Below are positions 12,477-24,504 of a stretch of 64,000 bases of DNA, piece after piece; position 1 is the first letter of the stretch; each line of letters opens with the position of its first letter. The stretch comes from Phanerodontia chrysosporium (taxonomy: Eukaryota > Basidiomycota > Agaricomycetes > Polyporales > Phanerochaetaceae), in the NCBI GenBank assembly GCA_001910725.1, contig MJGA01000024.1, positions 1 through 64,000 on the forward strand. The letters are read 5' to 3'. The notes under the pieces were generated by a model that worked only from the letters and a program-made list of their open reading frames with translations, did no database searches and was not told the origin of the DNA. The position numbers were made by a program, and so were the translations under genes.

Positions 12477-13450
12477 ATGTCTTGTCCGATCTGCCTTGAG
12501 AGGCTGGTTTCTGCCACAGAGGCTGTCGTGAGCACGCCGTGTGGTAGGTGTCTGCGCGATATATATGCGAGCATCCTGATTAAGGTTGCTAATTGTTGTG
12601 GCGATGTTTGCAGGACATCTTTTCCACGAAAGCTGCCTCAGAGGTGCCGTGAACCCCAGGGTGCGATGGAGCGACTTGGACGGGACATGTCCGACATGTA
12701 GATCACCAGTCAGAATGAGCGGTGTGTGATCATGACCCGAATTGACTTCACCTACCGCTGACCACTGCCGACAGAACCCAACCAAGAGAGCAACTCTGCG
12801 GACGGCGCACAAGCCGACTCCTACCCGCTATCCGTCGAGTGTACATTTCGCCATCTGCTGACGAGTCAAACGATGGCAGAGAGTCTCTGGCGTCTTTGAG
12901 GGCGCAGCTCCTGCGCGCACGCGAAGCCGCCTCGGAATGGGTAGACGAGAGGCGCTACTTCATGGAGGAGCTCGCGGCGGCAGAGAGGAAGGTGAATATT
13001 CTCGAGGGCAAGCTGCTGGAGGCGAGACGGGTGGAGGCGGAGTTGGCGGAGACCAAGCAGCGCCTCAAGAATCTCGCGAAGAAGGAGGAACGCTCGTTGC
13101 AGCAGCTCCTGGCCACGTCAAACGCCCTTGGGGAGGAGCGGGCGTTGAGGCTGGCGTCGCAAGCAGCGCTCAAGGTGTTCCTCCAAGGAGCCGAGGAGGA
13201 GGAGCGAAAGAGGCAGGAGGAAGAGGCCGCCAAGCAGCAACAGAAGCGGGGTACGCTCGGGGAGACATTGCGCAGAGGCCTGGGGGGTCAGAGAAAGAAG
13301 AAGTTGGAGGAACCGACATTGCTAGAGTGGCTATCTGTGGAGGACAACAGACAGCTTCCTGCGTCACAATTCTCACCTCGGGTCACTGCGCGACTTGTCG
13401 AGCTCAGAAGAGCCGATGGGTCAGAGCTGAATGTACTAATGCGTAGCTGA
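12477..13450 (+). CDS. RING-finger protein with C-terminal coiled coil
   Basis: The ATG at 12477 opens MSCPICLERL. A 70-base intron (12544-12613, GTAGGT...TTGCAG) joins TPCG in phase to HLFHESCLRG, and CPTCRSPV completes a C3HC4-type RING: CxxC, C, H, HxxC, CxxC. RING domains recruit E2 enzymes and give ubiquitin ligase activity. A long basic/acidic coiled coil follows (about 12880-13250: LRAQLLRAREAASEW, EELAAAERKVNILEGKLLEA), then a Lys-rich piece, with the stop at 13448-13450. One or two small introns lie between 12700 and 12890. Two solutions keep the frame: donor near 12716 with acceptor 12774, or an added 41-base intron from 12839. An in-frame extension upstream to 12159 is open but reads like 5' leader. 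The substrate is unknown. Confidence 0.75.
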
Positions 13451-14379
13451 AAGTTGCATGGTGTTTGACTCACGTTTATCCATGTAACAATAGGCTTAAC
13501 CCCAATAGTGCACTATTAGTCTTCAATTGTAATCATTGCATAGGACTTGTGTATGTTTTCTTCCGAGGTGGTTCGGTCCTTCAACTTAAGCAGTGCTGAT
13601 TTCAGCACTATGGCGCACTTTCCTGATTTGGGATTGATGCGCTCTTTATGCACGTGAGACTAGTGATGGCGGAATCTCTTTTGGTAACCCTCATGTTTTA
13701 CGATCCGTGTGCCTCGAAGCTTGTTGGAATTGATATGGCTCGCTTGATTAGCAATAGGGTGCATTAAGGGATCGTATTGACTGTCTTCTCTGACCTGCGA
13801 TACATTCTCGATTTTCCTCTCGATTCTTCAACAGGAGGAGAGCTGCCTCGAGCGCTTCTTTACGGATTTCGAGACACTTGTATCTTCACCACCATCGAGG
13901 CACATTGCTACGTATCTATATGCTCCACAACAAGCCGATCTATCACTCAATGAATGGTAGTCCCCACCCTTTCGAGCTCCTACCCTCGCTAATATCGTTT
14001 GTCTAGTGAACCCGCAGTGCGAGCCGCCGTGGCCTAGCACTTCCAAATCCAATTCATACAATCAACACGATTCATGTAATTGAACAGCCAAACGTGCCGC
14101 CCCCGCATAAGAAGTCACGCAGCGTGGCAGTGAATGTACACTTATCGATGCATGGAAGGGCGGAAAGGTGCTCCAGACGTTTTCCACGCCCGGCCAGGGT
14201 CCTCCCTGCCGAGCGACGCGCCTCATTTACACGGCCACGTCTTCTGCGTTGACGCCGTCATTCGATAGAGCGAACTATAGCGCTGCTTCGATGGTAGACT
14301 CCATCGACAATCTCTGCGCATACCACCGCAGGTACGAGCTCGTCGCTGTGAACTGCGCCGTCGTTAACGGACCTTGCAG
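13451..14379. other. intergenic, possible 5' leader of the membrane-protein gene
   Basis: There is no recognisable gene here. A good acceptor (CTTGCAG) lies directly before the ATG at 14380, with a GTACGA donor near 14331, so an untranslated first exon could exist. I found no in-phase coding exon upstream. Confidence 0.4.
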
Positions 14380-15595
14380 ATGTTCCACCAGTGGTCCATT
14401 GGACCAGGCCTTCGCCTTGACGCAGCAGGTTTGGTAGCGCTCGCCGACTTGAAGACCATCGCGAGACGCACGGCCCTCACTGGAAGCGCATCCTTCCTCG
14501 ACATCCTCTTTCTCGCGCCCGGCATACATTGCCAGCAATCAGCCTCGGAAATCAATGGCGGAGAGTACCCACTCACTGGCGCGATGCACAGCGGCTGGGT
14601 CTTCCGCGTCGAGAACCCTGCAACCGTGAGCTTCCTTCAGGGCGTTGGCAAGCCCGGACACCTCACCACGGTCCACGTCTCGCCCGAAGTCAGAGTGGGC
14701 ATCACCGGGCTCTTTGGCGAGCTCTTTCGCACAGAGTTCTGGGCGTCGGTGCTCTTCTGCGTTGGCCTCGCTGCGGGAATCGTGGTCACCGTTCTTCTCG
14801 GCGTCATCCGCGACTGGTGGGCATTGGGCGTGCTTGGCATGCTCGTGCTCTCCCGCCTTCTCAATGTCTCCGTCATCAAGCTACGCCAAGACAAGCACGG
14901 CTTCAAGGGCAAGAAAGAAGGCGACATTATGGGTGACCTGCTGATCATTCTCAGCCAGGACCGCTGGGTGCGCATGCAAGGTCTGGTTGATGATATCAAG
15001 GAGGTGACGGCAGGGCAGTGGCTGAGGGAGCCGGAGACCATCGAGAGCTTTGCTGTGAGTTTCGGCACGCTCCTGGTCTACGGCTCTGCTGCGCTGGCAG
15101 GAAACTCCTCCACCGTCGGTAGCTTGCTGCTGGCTCTACTCCTGCTGTTCGGCGCAGGTGTCCTAGGCCTCGCCAATGCTTTGACGCGGTCGTTGCACAT
15201 GTTTGGCCGCGTCGTCACCGTCACCGGCCCACCTAAGAAGTATGGGCGTAGGTTAGACATGGTCAAGCATATGATCCAGGATACGGGCAATGCAGAGTGG
15301 GCATTGCGCATGTCTCTAATCACCGAGTCAGAGCTTGCTACTGCAAGCATAGATAAACGTGGTACGTTTACTATGTAACACACAGACAAGGCTTCGCTGA
15401 TTCACGGTTCTAGATTCGGGCTATGCGATGCAAACACTTGTCAACCGCGAGCCGCATACCAGGATGACGATTCCCCCAGACAGCTCGTTAATAGCTTCAC
15501 AACCGGCACCCATGGGGCTGCAACTCGGCCTCAACAATGGGAGCAACTTGGAGCAGGGCTTAGGGGTAGTGCCGATGAAAACCACGAGAGTATGA
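14380..15595 (+). CDS. multipass membrane protein, tandem paralog A, family unknown
   Basis: This frame is intact from ATG 14380 (MFHQWSIGPG). The first 130 residues are soluble (LDAAGLVALADL, ARRTAL.GSASFLD, GIHCQQ, NGGEYP, FRVENPATV). They are followed by two adjacent membrane spans (about 14735-14880), a cytosolic loop with HGFKGKKEGD and LLIILSQDRWVRM, and two more spans (about 15070-15190). A 52-base intron (15362-15413) in phase adds about 60 C-terminal residues, ending TGA 15593-15595. I do not recognise the family. It is very like the gene at 16017, including the start, so the pair arose by tandem duplication. The start was chosen because both copies have MF[H/T] at the same place. 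Function is unknown; a plasma-membrane or vacuolar location is inferred from the four spans. Confidence 0.72.
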
Positions 15596-16016
15596 ATATC
15601 GCCCAAGATCTGCCCACCGATATACCCTGATTTCGCATCGCTCTGCATATTTCTCCCCATTTCTCTCTAGGCTTTCGAGTGCCGAGGCTCATGAATGTAT
15701 TTCTGCGAGTCACTGTATAACATAGTCTGTTATTCCAAGCTGTATTGGCGATATCTGTGCTACTGTCGTTCAGGATACAGGGCGGCAGCTGCGTTGCATT
15801 ATGACTGCGCCGACTCTGAAACATAGAACAAGCCGAGAATGCCTCGTGTTCGTGAGGTGCGGCAGTAGGCTTATGCCGGCAGATGATGGTCCTCGGGAAT
15901 CAATGAAAGGAACCGTGTCAGCGCATGATGATCCTTGGCGCCGGCTGTCGAAGCCGCGATATAATCAATGCGCTTGAGTGCAGGCGAGAGATCCCCAGTC
16001 TTGCTCAAGTCGCGCG
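15596..16016. other. spacer between tandem paralogs
   Basis: There is no gene. It should hold the 3' end of paralog A and the promoter of paralog B. I see no element repeated from the 5' flank of A. Confidence 0.45.
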
Positions 16017-17286
16017 ATGTTTACCAAGCTCTCCATCGCGGGCATCCAGCTCGACGCTGCGGGGCTCGTCGCCCTCGCAGACCTCGACACAATCGCCCGC
16101 CGGACCGCACTTGTCGGCAGCGCGTCGTTCTTGGACGTCCTATTCGTCGCGCCCGGCATCCATTGTCAGCAAGAGGCGACCCAGGTCAACGGTGGCGAAT
16201 ACCCTGAGACGGGCGCGATGCACAATGGCTACGTCTTCCGCGTCGAGAACCCCGCGACCGTGAGCTACCTGCAGGGCGTCGGCGAACCAGGGCGCCTCAC
16301 CACCGTGGAGGTGTCAAAAGACATCGATGTGGGCTACAGCGGCCTCTTCGGGATGCTCATGCGCAATGAGCCGCTCGCGACGTCGCTCTTCTTCCTAGGC
16401 ATCGCCGCGAACATCGTCACCATCGTGCTGCTGTGCCTCATCCACGACTGGTGGGCGGTCGGCGTCCTCGGCATGCTCATCATGGCGCGCTTCGTGAACG
16501 TCGTGGTGATCAAGTTGCGGCAGGACAAGAATGGCTTCAAGGGCGCGCCTGAGAGCGGTGAACAGGGCGGAGACCTGCTCATCCTTCTCAGCCAGGACCG
16601 TTGGATCCGTATGAAGGGTCGCATCGGCGACATCAAGGTCGTGACAGCGGGGCAGTGGATGCGGGAGCCTGAAAAGGCTGAAAGTTTCGCGGTCGCGTTC
16701 GGGACACTCTTGGTGTACGGTCCGCAGCGCTAGCAGGAAACTCGTCTACAATCGGCAGCCTGCTGTTGGCCTTGCTCCTCCTCTTCTCCGTCGGCATCCT
16801 CGGCATGGTTAACGCCACGACGCGCAGCTTCCACATGTTCGGACGCACGGTGCGAGTTGTGGAGAAGTCAGCACCATACGCCAGACGGCTGAAGATGGTG
16901 GAGGAGCTGCTGCGAGAGCATCCGGACAAGCAGTGGGCAATTAACATGAGGCTGATCACTGCCGACCAGAAGCTACCAACCGACGGACCCAGTAAGTCTG
17001 TTGTCTGCCTCGTAATTGCACTTTATGAACACCTTTGGCAGCGCACCTTCAAGAAGGTGACGAAGATGACGACGACGTGATTGTCACACTTTTCCGCAAG
17101 CTGTTCTCTTGCAGGTCTCGCCCGCGACGGAAGCCGCAGCTGGACAGCGCCCGAGATATCGAGGCAGGTTTGGCAGGTGGGAAGGGAGAAAAGGCGTCGC
17201 TGCCAGAGCTGCACCGTGTGAAGAGGCCGTCTGCGCACAAATCAGAATCTTCAGGGTCGTCTTCAAAATACTCATCTGGATATTAA
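16017..17286 (+). CDS. multipass membrane protein, tandem paralog B, one-base frameshift
   Basis: Starting MFTKLSIAG, this follows paralog A residue by residue: LDAAGLVALADLDTIARRTA, GIHCQQ, NGGEYP, FRVENPATV, the first span pair, DWWAVGVLGML, KNGFKG, LLILLSQDRWIRM, FAVAFGTLLVYG. At 16720/16721 the frame breaks. Paralog A has TACGGCTCT where B has TACGGTCC, one base short. After it the second span pair continues intact (ALAGNSSTIGSLLLALLLL). A GTAAGT intron (16992-17041) then joins in phase to an acidic/basic tail (EGDEDDDDVI ... SSKYSSGY), stop at 17284-17286. The rest of the frame is undamaged, so a sequencing indel or a very recent mutation fits better than old decay. Family and function are unknown. 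Confidence 0.72.
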
Positions 17287-17320
17287 TGAAACAGGACATC
17301 GGTCACGACATTGACGCATA

Positions 17321-17656
17321 TTATGATTGTTCTACTCTATCTCGAACCGTTAGCTCAATGTATTTGACATAATCGCCCTCGACTATGTAATACCTGTAGT
17401 TCACTGCTTTCGCCGTAGCAATGGACCATATTGTGTAAAATCTCTTGCACCGCTGCAGATCGCTGCGCTTGAATGGTGGGGTTCGTATCGACGACGAGGG
17501 ATCGAAGATGTGGCAGAGCTCCAGACCGCGTCTCATGCAGTGTGACCACCTGCTGAGCATAAAGCGCCAGAATTGTGTCAGCAATCCGTGATTCGGATCG
17601 AGCTCTACTCTGGTCAATATGGTCAAGTCAGCGCAGGAAGACGTGGCCATATCCAT
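17321..17656 (-). CDS. short hypothetical frame, doubtful
   Basis: A 111-codon minus-strand frame converges on paralog B with 35 bases between the ends. Composition is protein-like (TQFWRFMLSRWSHCMRRGLEL, shortened; KAVNYRYYIVEGDYVKYIEL) but no family was recognised and no upstream exon was found. It could be the last exon of an unrecognised minus-strand gene or chance. Confidence 0.2.
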   Translation of the reverse strand: MDMATSSCADLTILTRVELDPNHGLLTQFWRFMLSRWSHCMRRGLELCHIFDPSSSIRTPPFKRSDLQRCKRFYTIWSIATAKAVNYRYYIVEGDYVKYIELTVRDRVEQS

Positions 17657-18716
17657 CAGAGTATGGCTCTACGGCTCTCTTTCTGCCCTGTAGATACACA
17701 GTCGTGAGCACAGTGAGGATAAAATCGAGGACTGACCATTAGCTGCGATCGCACCCCACTCTCTCGAGGAGCATAGAATGTACGAATGATGGCCTAGACT
17801 GATGCGAGAAGCAAGACCCGAGATGACAGATATGGACGGCCACAAGGAGTGCAGAATTAGATTAGTTTGCCGAGGATATATCAGTCATGGCGTCCGGTAC
17901 GAGAATGACGTGCCAGCGAGATATCGCATGCGTGCGGTAGTGCCACTTCCAGGAGACTCATCACGAGGCAAGAGCGATGGTGTTATCAGAGGCAGTTCCA
18001 GGATGTCAACGCAAGTTAGTTCTGCGATGTTGCGGGCATTCGGTATATCTGAGCGATGTCGTCTTGTGTTGCGGCTCGTCCAGCTCACGACGATGAAGCG
18101 AAGCGTGCTGGATCTCTCATTACTATGTGCGTTGGCATGTGGATAGACGTTGGTCCTAGAATATCACGCACACGCACGACTGCGCGAGAATCCCAGTGGC
18201 GACGGGCTAAGACCGGGTCATATACGGAGAGCGGGTATACCAGGCATCGTACGCTGGGCGTGATTGCGTTTGTCACCTTCTAGCAGCCACGCAGGAAGCA
18301 GACGAAAGCTCCGAGACGTCCCAACGGCCGCTGGACAGGCCTGAGGCAGATACAAGCACTGGTTGGGATATGTGAAGATAGTGGAAGGGGACAGCCATCG
18401 AGTGACGGACGGACAGGAAGGATGGGTTTGTAGCTATCACACATTACGCTTTGCAGGCATGGTCATCCGGTTTGATGCTTGCAGATGGAGAATCTCCGAG
18501 CGTCGTCGGAACAGAGGAAGCGAGCGGGTTGTGTGGACAGCTAACGAGGATATGATTGCAAATGGATGCGTCGAAAGGAAACAACATTTATTCGAAGTTC
18601 GAGCTGCCACGTCCGAGAATGTAGCTTGAGGTCATTGGCCAAGAACGAGAGTCTTGTGGAGGGGGAAGGGTTTGTGGGGAACCTGGTGATGCGAGGGACG
18701 TATTGAACACATCTAC
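17657..18716. other. intergenic, no gene supported
   Basis: Short frames on both strands only. It contains the 3' flank of the WW-domain gene, which ends at 18717. Confidence 0.45.
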
Positions 18717-21700
18717 TTACTCAAAGGGACCGCGCTTCATCTTGATTTTGCGTTTCTTTCCTCGACCTCTCCCTGCATCCAGTGCATCCATCTCGGCGGC
18801 GGCGGCGAATGTCGTCTCCGCAGAGGGACGAGGCGGTAACCCGGAGACCTCCGGGAGGGTTCGCTGGACCGGAGGCTCAACCCGCTCTCGCAGAGAATGC
18901 TGTGGAGGAGGCACGTCCACAGGTGGTTGATCCAGGCTTAAGCGGTCAAGCAACGACGTCCCGCGCCGGACAGGTGAAGGCCGTTGCAATGCACTTTCCT
19001 TTCCTTGAGAATCGTACGAGGCGTCTTCTGGGTTACGCTCCCGTGAATAGCCAACATTCGTCCGCTTTTCATACGGCAACGGTTCGCGAAGAGGGGGTGG
19101 GGGTGGGGGTGCATCGACAGTTCGGGGGCGATCCCCGTGTACAGAGTAGCGGCGGTCTTGAGGACTTTCCAGAGGGTGATCCCACGTGACATCACGGTCG
19201 TCCCGAGACCCGCGAGAAGTATTCCAGCTCGACCTCGAGACAGAACCACCCTCGACAAAATTCCCTCGTTCGTTGCGTGCTCGTGGAGGTGGTCTACGGA
19301 TGTCGGACTGGGACTCGTATTGTGGAGACACCCTCCTGTCGTGAGTGGAGCGTCCTTCTAAACTTTGCGGTCGGTCGATCATCCGAACATCGTCTGAGCC
19401 ATGCGAGCTCCTATCGCGAGGAGATGTAGGTTCCACCGCGCGAGTTCGGCGGGAGTGTGTTTCGTCGTAGTCCCGTGCACGGGGCGCTGCGGTGTGTCGA
19501 TCATGCTGACTTTCGTATCTGGGAGGGACGTCTTCACGAATCGGCTCGTACGCGCGACGACCTCTCGTAGGCAGTGGTTCATTGATTCGTGAGAGCGACT
19601 GAGACTCTTCCCGTGTTAGCCAAATACGAGGCTCATCGGGAGGTGGGGCGGATGGTGTATCCTGTTGATGCCGCACCTACACATTTGTGAGTAAGTAGAT
19701 GCGAAATTGGGTGGTTGACATACCGGACGCCGAGACCTAGCTTCCAAGCCGGTCGATTCCTCGCGGGGACGGGGAGGAAGGCCGTTCGGTGGCGGCATGT
19801 TGAACTGGGGCGTCGATACAGGAGCAGGCTGCTGGTAAGATCATCTGTGAACGATACAAGGGGAAGTCCTATTCGCGCACATACATTTTCTCGACTCGGT
19901 GCAGATCTATTACGCTCTTCATACTGCGTGCGCCGGTCATCGTATGCACGACTGGTGTCGTTCCTATGGGCGGTACCTGACACATGCTATGCACATGATC
20001 AATATCTTGAGTTGAGTGCAAGGATAGGAGATGCTTACTGCTCTGTACGATTCACCTGGCTGCTGCATCGGCGGCCGTTCAGGCAATGTTGATGGAAGCC
20101 TCAGAGGCTGTTCGCTGGGTCCAGTGGGGGTGTAGCTGCGTCGGGATCCCATGGGGTTTGATTGGGGTCGGACAGCTTGAGTCCAGTTGATCCTCCGACT
20201 GAACTGTCCTCACGTCTACCACCACGTGGAGGTAGGTCCTGCAAAGTCATTAATTAAGCTGGTTCGTCCGAGCGTGCCAGAAAAACCTACCTGAGTTCGC
20301 GGCTCGACGTAGTCTCGTGAACTTCCCCGTTGTCGGTCGACAGTATAGTCGTTGTAGTGTCGCGGAGCAGAAGGTGGCACTGGCGGCCTCGCCACGGGAG
20401 GGGCGGGTGTCTTCAGGTGAGACGGCGGCGCCCGGGAGCTCCTTCCATCGTTCACAGTAGGCTCGGGCATACGAATCGGATGTGAGGGTAGAACAGGGGA
20501 CGGCGATGAGGTAGTCTGAGAGAAGGACCCGGTGCTCCTGGTCATGGCTCGCGGACCTTTCGGCAGGCCACTGGTCTGTAGATCCAGGCTCTGGCGATCA
20601 AGGCCACGAGAACGAGGCGGAGGGAAATCGCCACGTAGTTCACCTGGACCCCTCGGGCCATGAGGATAGTCGACGTCCATCATATCGCCGCGATGTTCAT
20701 CACGACGGGAATGGGAATCGTCGTACCGCGAGCTTCGCTCGAAACCATGTTCACGGCTGGGCGGCACATAGGAAGGGCCTCTCGGTGCAGGAGTACCCTG
20801 GTAACCAGGTGCCTCCCGCAAGCTGTGGTAGTTCTCCACCGTCCTGGGAGGAAGAGCGGATTTCTCTTCAAACGGCGGTTCTCCTGATCTTCCTCTTTCC
20901 ACTTCGCGAAATCTGTCTCTCTGAGGAGGCAGAGGCAGCCGCTTCCTAGAATCTGCTCGAGAAAGGCCTGAAGTAGGATCGAGGGAGCCAATCAGTGAAC
21001 AGGATGATGTGGGTCTAAATGGTGCACGTACTCGAGGTTTCGTTGAGAGAGGATCTGTCGACCAAGGGCGAGGTGGTAGGTCGTCTATCAGGGGAAGAGC
21101 GTCGCCGATATGGATCATCTTCCATACGCCTTCGCTTCGGGTCGTTTTCGTATTCTGCATCGTAGTCTCTTCCTCTCCTTTGTGGGATACTATCGACTGG
21201 GCCGTACGAGCTCGTGGCGCGGGATCTGTCCAAGGGAGGAGAAGCTGGATGATCAACCCGAGCCCTCCCACGCTCGCGTTCATGGCCGTAACCATCTGGC
21301 TCCGGGTACCGGCGAGGCGGCGTTTGGTCACGGACGGGTGGAGGCGGCGTTCGAGGCCCTAGACGAAAGGACAGGCATATGTTCAGAACATGGATCACCA
21401 ATGGAGACAATGAAGGAAAAAGGATCCATGATGACGGGCGACGGTCGAGGAAGGAATCGTAGGGGAGATATGCGCGCTGGAGAGCTTCGCTCCCGAGGGC
21501 TCGCTAAATATTCACGAATGGAGTATCCTCCACCTCGGGAGGAATAGGCACGCCGAGATACGAGAGATCGCTGAGAGGCAGGATGCGGATAACGTACTGG
21601 GAGCCGACCATGGATTGTATGAGTCACGAGAATCTTGACCAGGACGCAGGTGTTCAAGTGGAGGTTCGTCACGCGGACGACGACCTCGAGGGGTGTTTGA

Positions 21701-22801
21701 TTCGGGAGGGTACCCTCGTCCGCGGCCGTCAGGTGTGAGAGTACTACGTGGGCGATCCCATTGCCCATCTTGCGCAGAGCTCCGCTGTTCTCGTGTGACC
21801 GCGTTTCGGTCTGGCGGTGGAGAAACATCTCGTCGAGGGCGGACAGCGACCTCAGCCGGGCGGGTATCACGACGTGAGAGAGGCGGGGTCGTTGAGCGAC
21901 GTTCGCGTCTCCTATCCACCGCTCGAGGTGACTGCGGCCGTGGCGGCAGGCCAGCTGGCCTTGCTTGGAAGTCTTGCTTGTTGTGAGGCACGCTTGAACC
22001 AGTCGTCAGAGCTCGGCCGTCAGTGCGATAGTGACATGCTTCCAACCTGAATGAACCTCCCGGGGACACCCGTCTTCTGTCGTCTTTCCTGGACACTCGT
22101 GAGGTTTCGTCAATAGCACCGCGAGGGAGAGTGCGCTCTTGACCGCCGCGGACGTCTTGTACTCTGTCATTAGCCGGAGAGGGAGGGCCAGAGTCCCCCG
22201 TTCCCGGTCGAACCCATGTAGACTCGTGAGTCTTGACGTTGTAATAGTACGGTTCTCTTCCGCCGCTTCGAGGCAACCTTTCCTCCCAGTCAGGTGGAAG
22301 GCCGCTGTCACGGTCACGAGAGGCAGACAAGTTTTTGGAATGTCCGTTGGAACGCCTGTCGCGGGGTACCATAGCACTTGCAATCGTACTGGTCTGAGTG
22401 GACGTCGGAGGGACGAACGGTGGCGGAGCAACCGCAGGCTTCGGCGGCAGGGCATGGGTCATGTGTCCCAGCGATTGGGATCGACGTAACTGGGAGGAAT
22501 CAGACTGCTGAGAGGGAGGCTGCTGAGATGTACCAGAATTTTCACGTTGTCCCTCGCGCCTGATGTTCGCTAGAGGCGGGGCGAACTGAGAGTTCCTGGG
22601 CGTATTGAGTTGGGCCTTCGAGGTGTCCTCCGGCTGTGCGGCCTTGTACGGGTAGATTTCATCGTCCTCGTCGCCACCGAGTGAGACTGCGTCCTCAACG
22701 TCGTCCTGACCGTTCTGCTGCAGCGCAGAACGATGCGACTCTGCAGTCTGTACTTCGTCATCCTCGTTCCCCCAGTCTAGGACCTCGGTTTCCTCCTCCA
22801 T
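18717..22801 (-). CDS. WW-domain protein with long Arg/Ser/Pro-rich disordered tail
   Basis: My model has eight exons: 22801-21598, 21358-21032, 20967-20291, 20238-20214, 20175-20039, 19986-19885, 19804-19724 and 19676-18717. All phases agree and sum to 3513 bases (1170 residues plus stop). The N-terminus is acidic (MEEETEVLDWGNEDDE). A WW domain lies around residues 168-200 (LPPDWEERLP, EPYYYNVKTHESTWVRP), with both tryptophans and the aromatic core; WW domains bind proline-rich peptides. The remaining 950 residues are low-complexity, rich in R, S, P, D and E, ending in a basic GRGKKRKIKMKRGPFE. This is typical of nuclear RNA-processing or transcription-linked proteins, which is inference. 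The 239-base second gap (21359-21597) is long and may hide a small exon. The 38-base intron at 20176-20213 is unusually short; an alternative donor nine bases earlier also keeps the phase. Confidence 0.82.
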
Positions 22802-23112
22802 AGTCTCTGGCGGGAGCGGCAGGGAGTGTTGTGGAAGGTGTGATTCAAGCGGATAGTGGGCACGCTCGGGCGCTCAGCGAGGCATGAGGTCAGACATTTG
22901 AGCGCCGACGAAATATACAGTGGAACGAAGCCTGCGGGGTTCGAGCTCTTTTAGCTCCGACTAATTGCCACCCCTACCGCGGACAGCGACCTGAACGTCG
23001 CCAACCACCTAGACACTACTCCCATGCTATCTCGCGACTGTCTCTATTTCTGAGTATCAAACTGCCGTCTAGTCAAAAGCTCTTTCTACGGCGACCTGAC
23101 GTCCGTGCGGAA
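22802..23112. promoter_or_regulatory. divergent promoter region between WW gene and UNC-50
   Basis: This is a 311-base spacer between two outward-reading start codons, so it must serve both. No clear TATA box or repeated motif was seen. Confidence 0.5.
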
Positions 23113-24270
23113 ATGTCGATACTTCCGCTCGCGTCTCCCTCGCCCCAGTCAAATGGGTCACCCGGTGGATTCCCTCGTTCAACGCCTGCTGGGTGGTCTA
23201 GCCGTGTCCCTGTTATATTCAGGAGATTATTGAGGTTTCACCAGATGGTATGTTGTCCTAAAGGAGACCCTGTCCTATTTAGGTGCGATGATTCTCGGGA
23301 AGTAGGACTTCGAGCTCGCTGCTTGGCAGCTCACATATTTGTGCCTGGCACCCAAGAGAGTGTGAGCGTGAGTCTGAAAAGTAACGTAGAGATTGGACTG
23401 ACGCTTCCTGATAGATATCGCAATGTGTACTTCCATAAGCGTACGGCACTATGTTCTGGTGTGGTTCCTTCTGCTAAACGGCCTGAATATGTCAGAGACA
23501 AAGAATACCTGGGCACGAGATGACCCGGCCATTCTCATCCTGATTGCGGCCTGTCTTATAGGTACGGCGGAACCGTGCTGTTAGGTACCTAACTCACAGG
23601 TGTTATGAAGTCTCGGCGGTCGCGTGGTCGGTCGTGTATTCGTATGGGCCCCTGCAAGCTATACAGCTCGCGCTTCTTATGATATTTCGAGATTATCTTC
23701 TCGCAGGTATCATTGTCGCCACGATTTTATGGTGCGTCTGCAGGTTCTCTTGATCTGCCCCTTCCTGAGCATGTCAAAACAGGCTCTTCTCGAATCGTGT
23801 GCTTGTTTCCCCTCCGTCGCACGCCACGCCCGCGGATTCACAAGTAGAATGGGCCTACGCTTTCGACGTCCATACAAACGCGTTCTTCCCCTTCTACCTG
23901 ACGCTTTACTTGGCACAGTTGTTCCTGGTACCCATTATCCTCAAAAACAATTGGATATGCTTGTTCATATCGAACACGCTGTACCTTGCCGCGTGAGTTT
24001 TTGAATTAGCCATTGCCATGACCGGCTTTGACTAACCATGATCTCTAGCTTTGCGCAATATATCTATGGTATTTATCTAGGATTGAATGGTAAGCGTGAC
24101 ATCGCACTAGAGATGACGAAGGTCTTACGAATCCTCCTGTAGCTCTGCCTTTCCTCATACGCTCAGAGCTCTTACTCGCACCCTTGTTACCGTTATTCAC
24201 GGCATATGTAGTTTCTCTTTTGGGCTTCAATGTCGCCAAGCATGTTCTTCCTGCATATTTCGGCTCGTAA
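23113..24270 (+). CDS. UNC-50 family Golgi membrane protein
   Basis: The exons read, in order: MSILPLASPSPQ...FRRLLRFHQM; DFELAAWQLTYLCLAPKR; VYRNVYFHKQTKNTWARDDP; a hydrophobic span; AWSVVYSYGPLQA with another span; SQVEWAYAFDVHTNAFFP; LKNNWICLFISNTLYLAA; AQYIYGIYLGLN; and a final membrane segment ending AYFGS, TAA at 24268-24270. The RLLRF, VYRNVY, ARDDP and VEWAYAFDVH...FFP motifs are the signature of UNC-50/Gmh1. These multipass proteins of the Golgi and inner nuclear membrane interact with Arf-GEFs and are needed for trafficking of some receptors. Most introns join cleanly. The one at about 23562-23600 (GTACGG...CTCACAG) leaves the frame one base out, so a base is probably missing there or the splice differs. 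Confidence 0.88.
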
Positions 24271-24504
24271 CAAATGCATACCTTAACTTACTTACCTATC
24301 TATTGACCTCTTTGTGAGCTGTCGTAATCCCGTTGAAACGCGCTTGCTTGGCGTAAGACGTCTGTCAATCTAGATAACAGCGACAATTGAAACCCCGCGC
24401 ATTGGCGCGTATGCTATGCGACCAGGCACTTCCCCTTCACTCCGTCCTTCACTACGCCTCATCTTCGTCCTCTCCTCCTCCCGAATCTGACATAGGACGC
24501 AAGC

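Noticed and set aside
18782..22563. Plus-strand frames across the WW gene
   Set aside because: They are antisense shadows of Arg/Ser/Pro-rich coding sequence; the minus-strand eight-exon model keeps phase throughout.
22925..22960. A tRNA-like B box (GGGGTTCGAGC) upstream of the WW gene
   Set aside because: No matching acceptor stem, anticodon arm or A box could be placed at the right distance.
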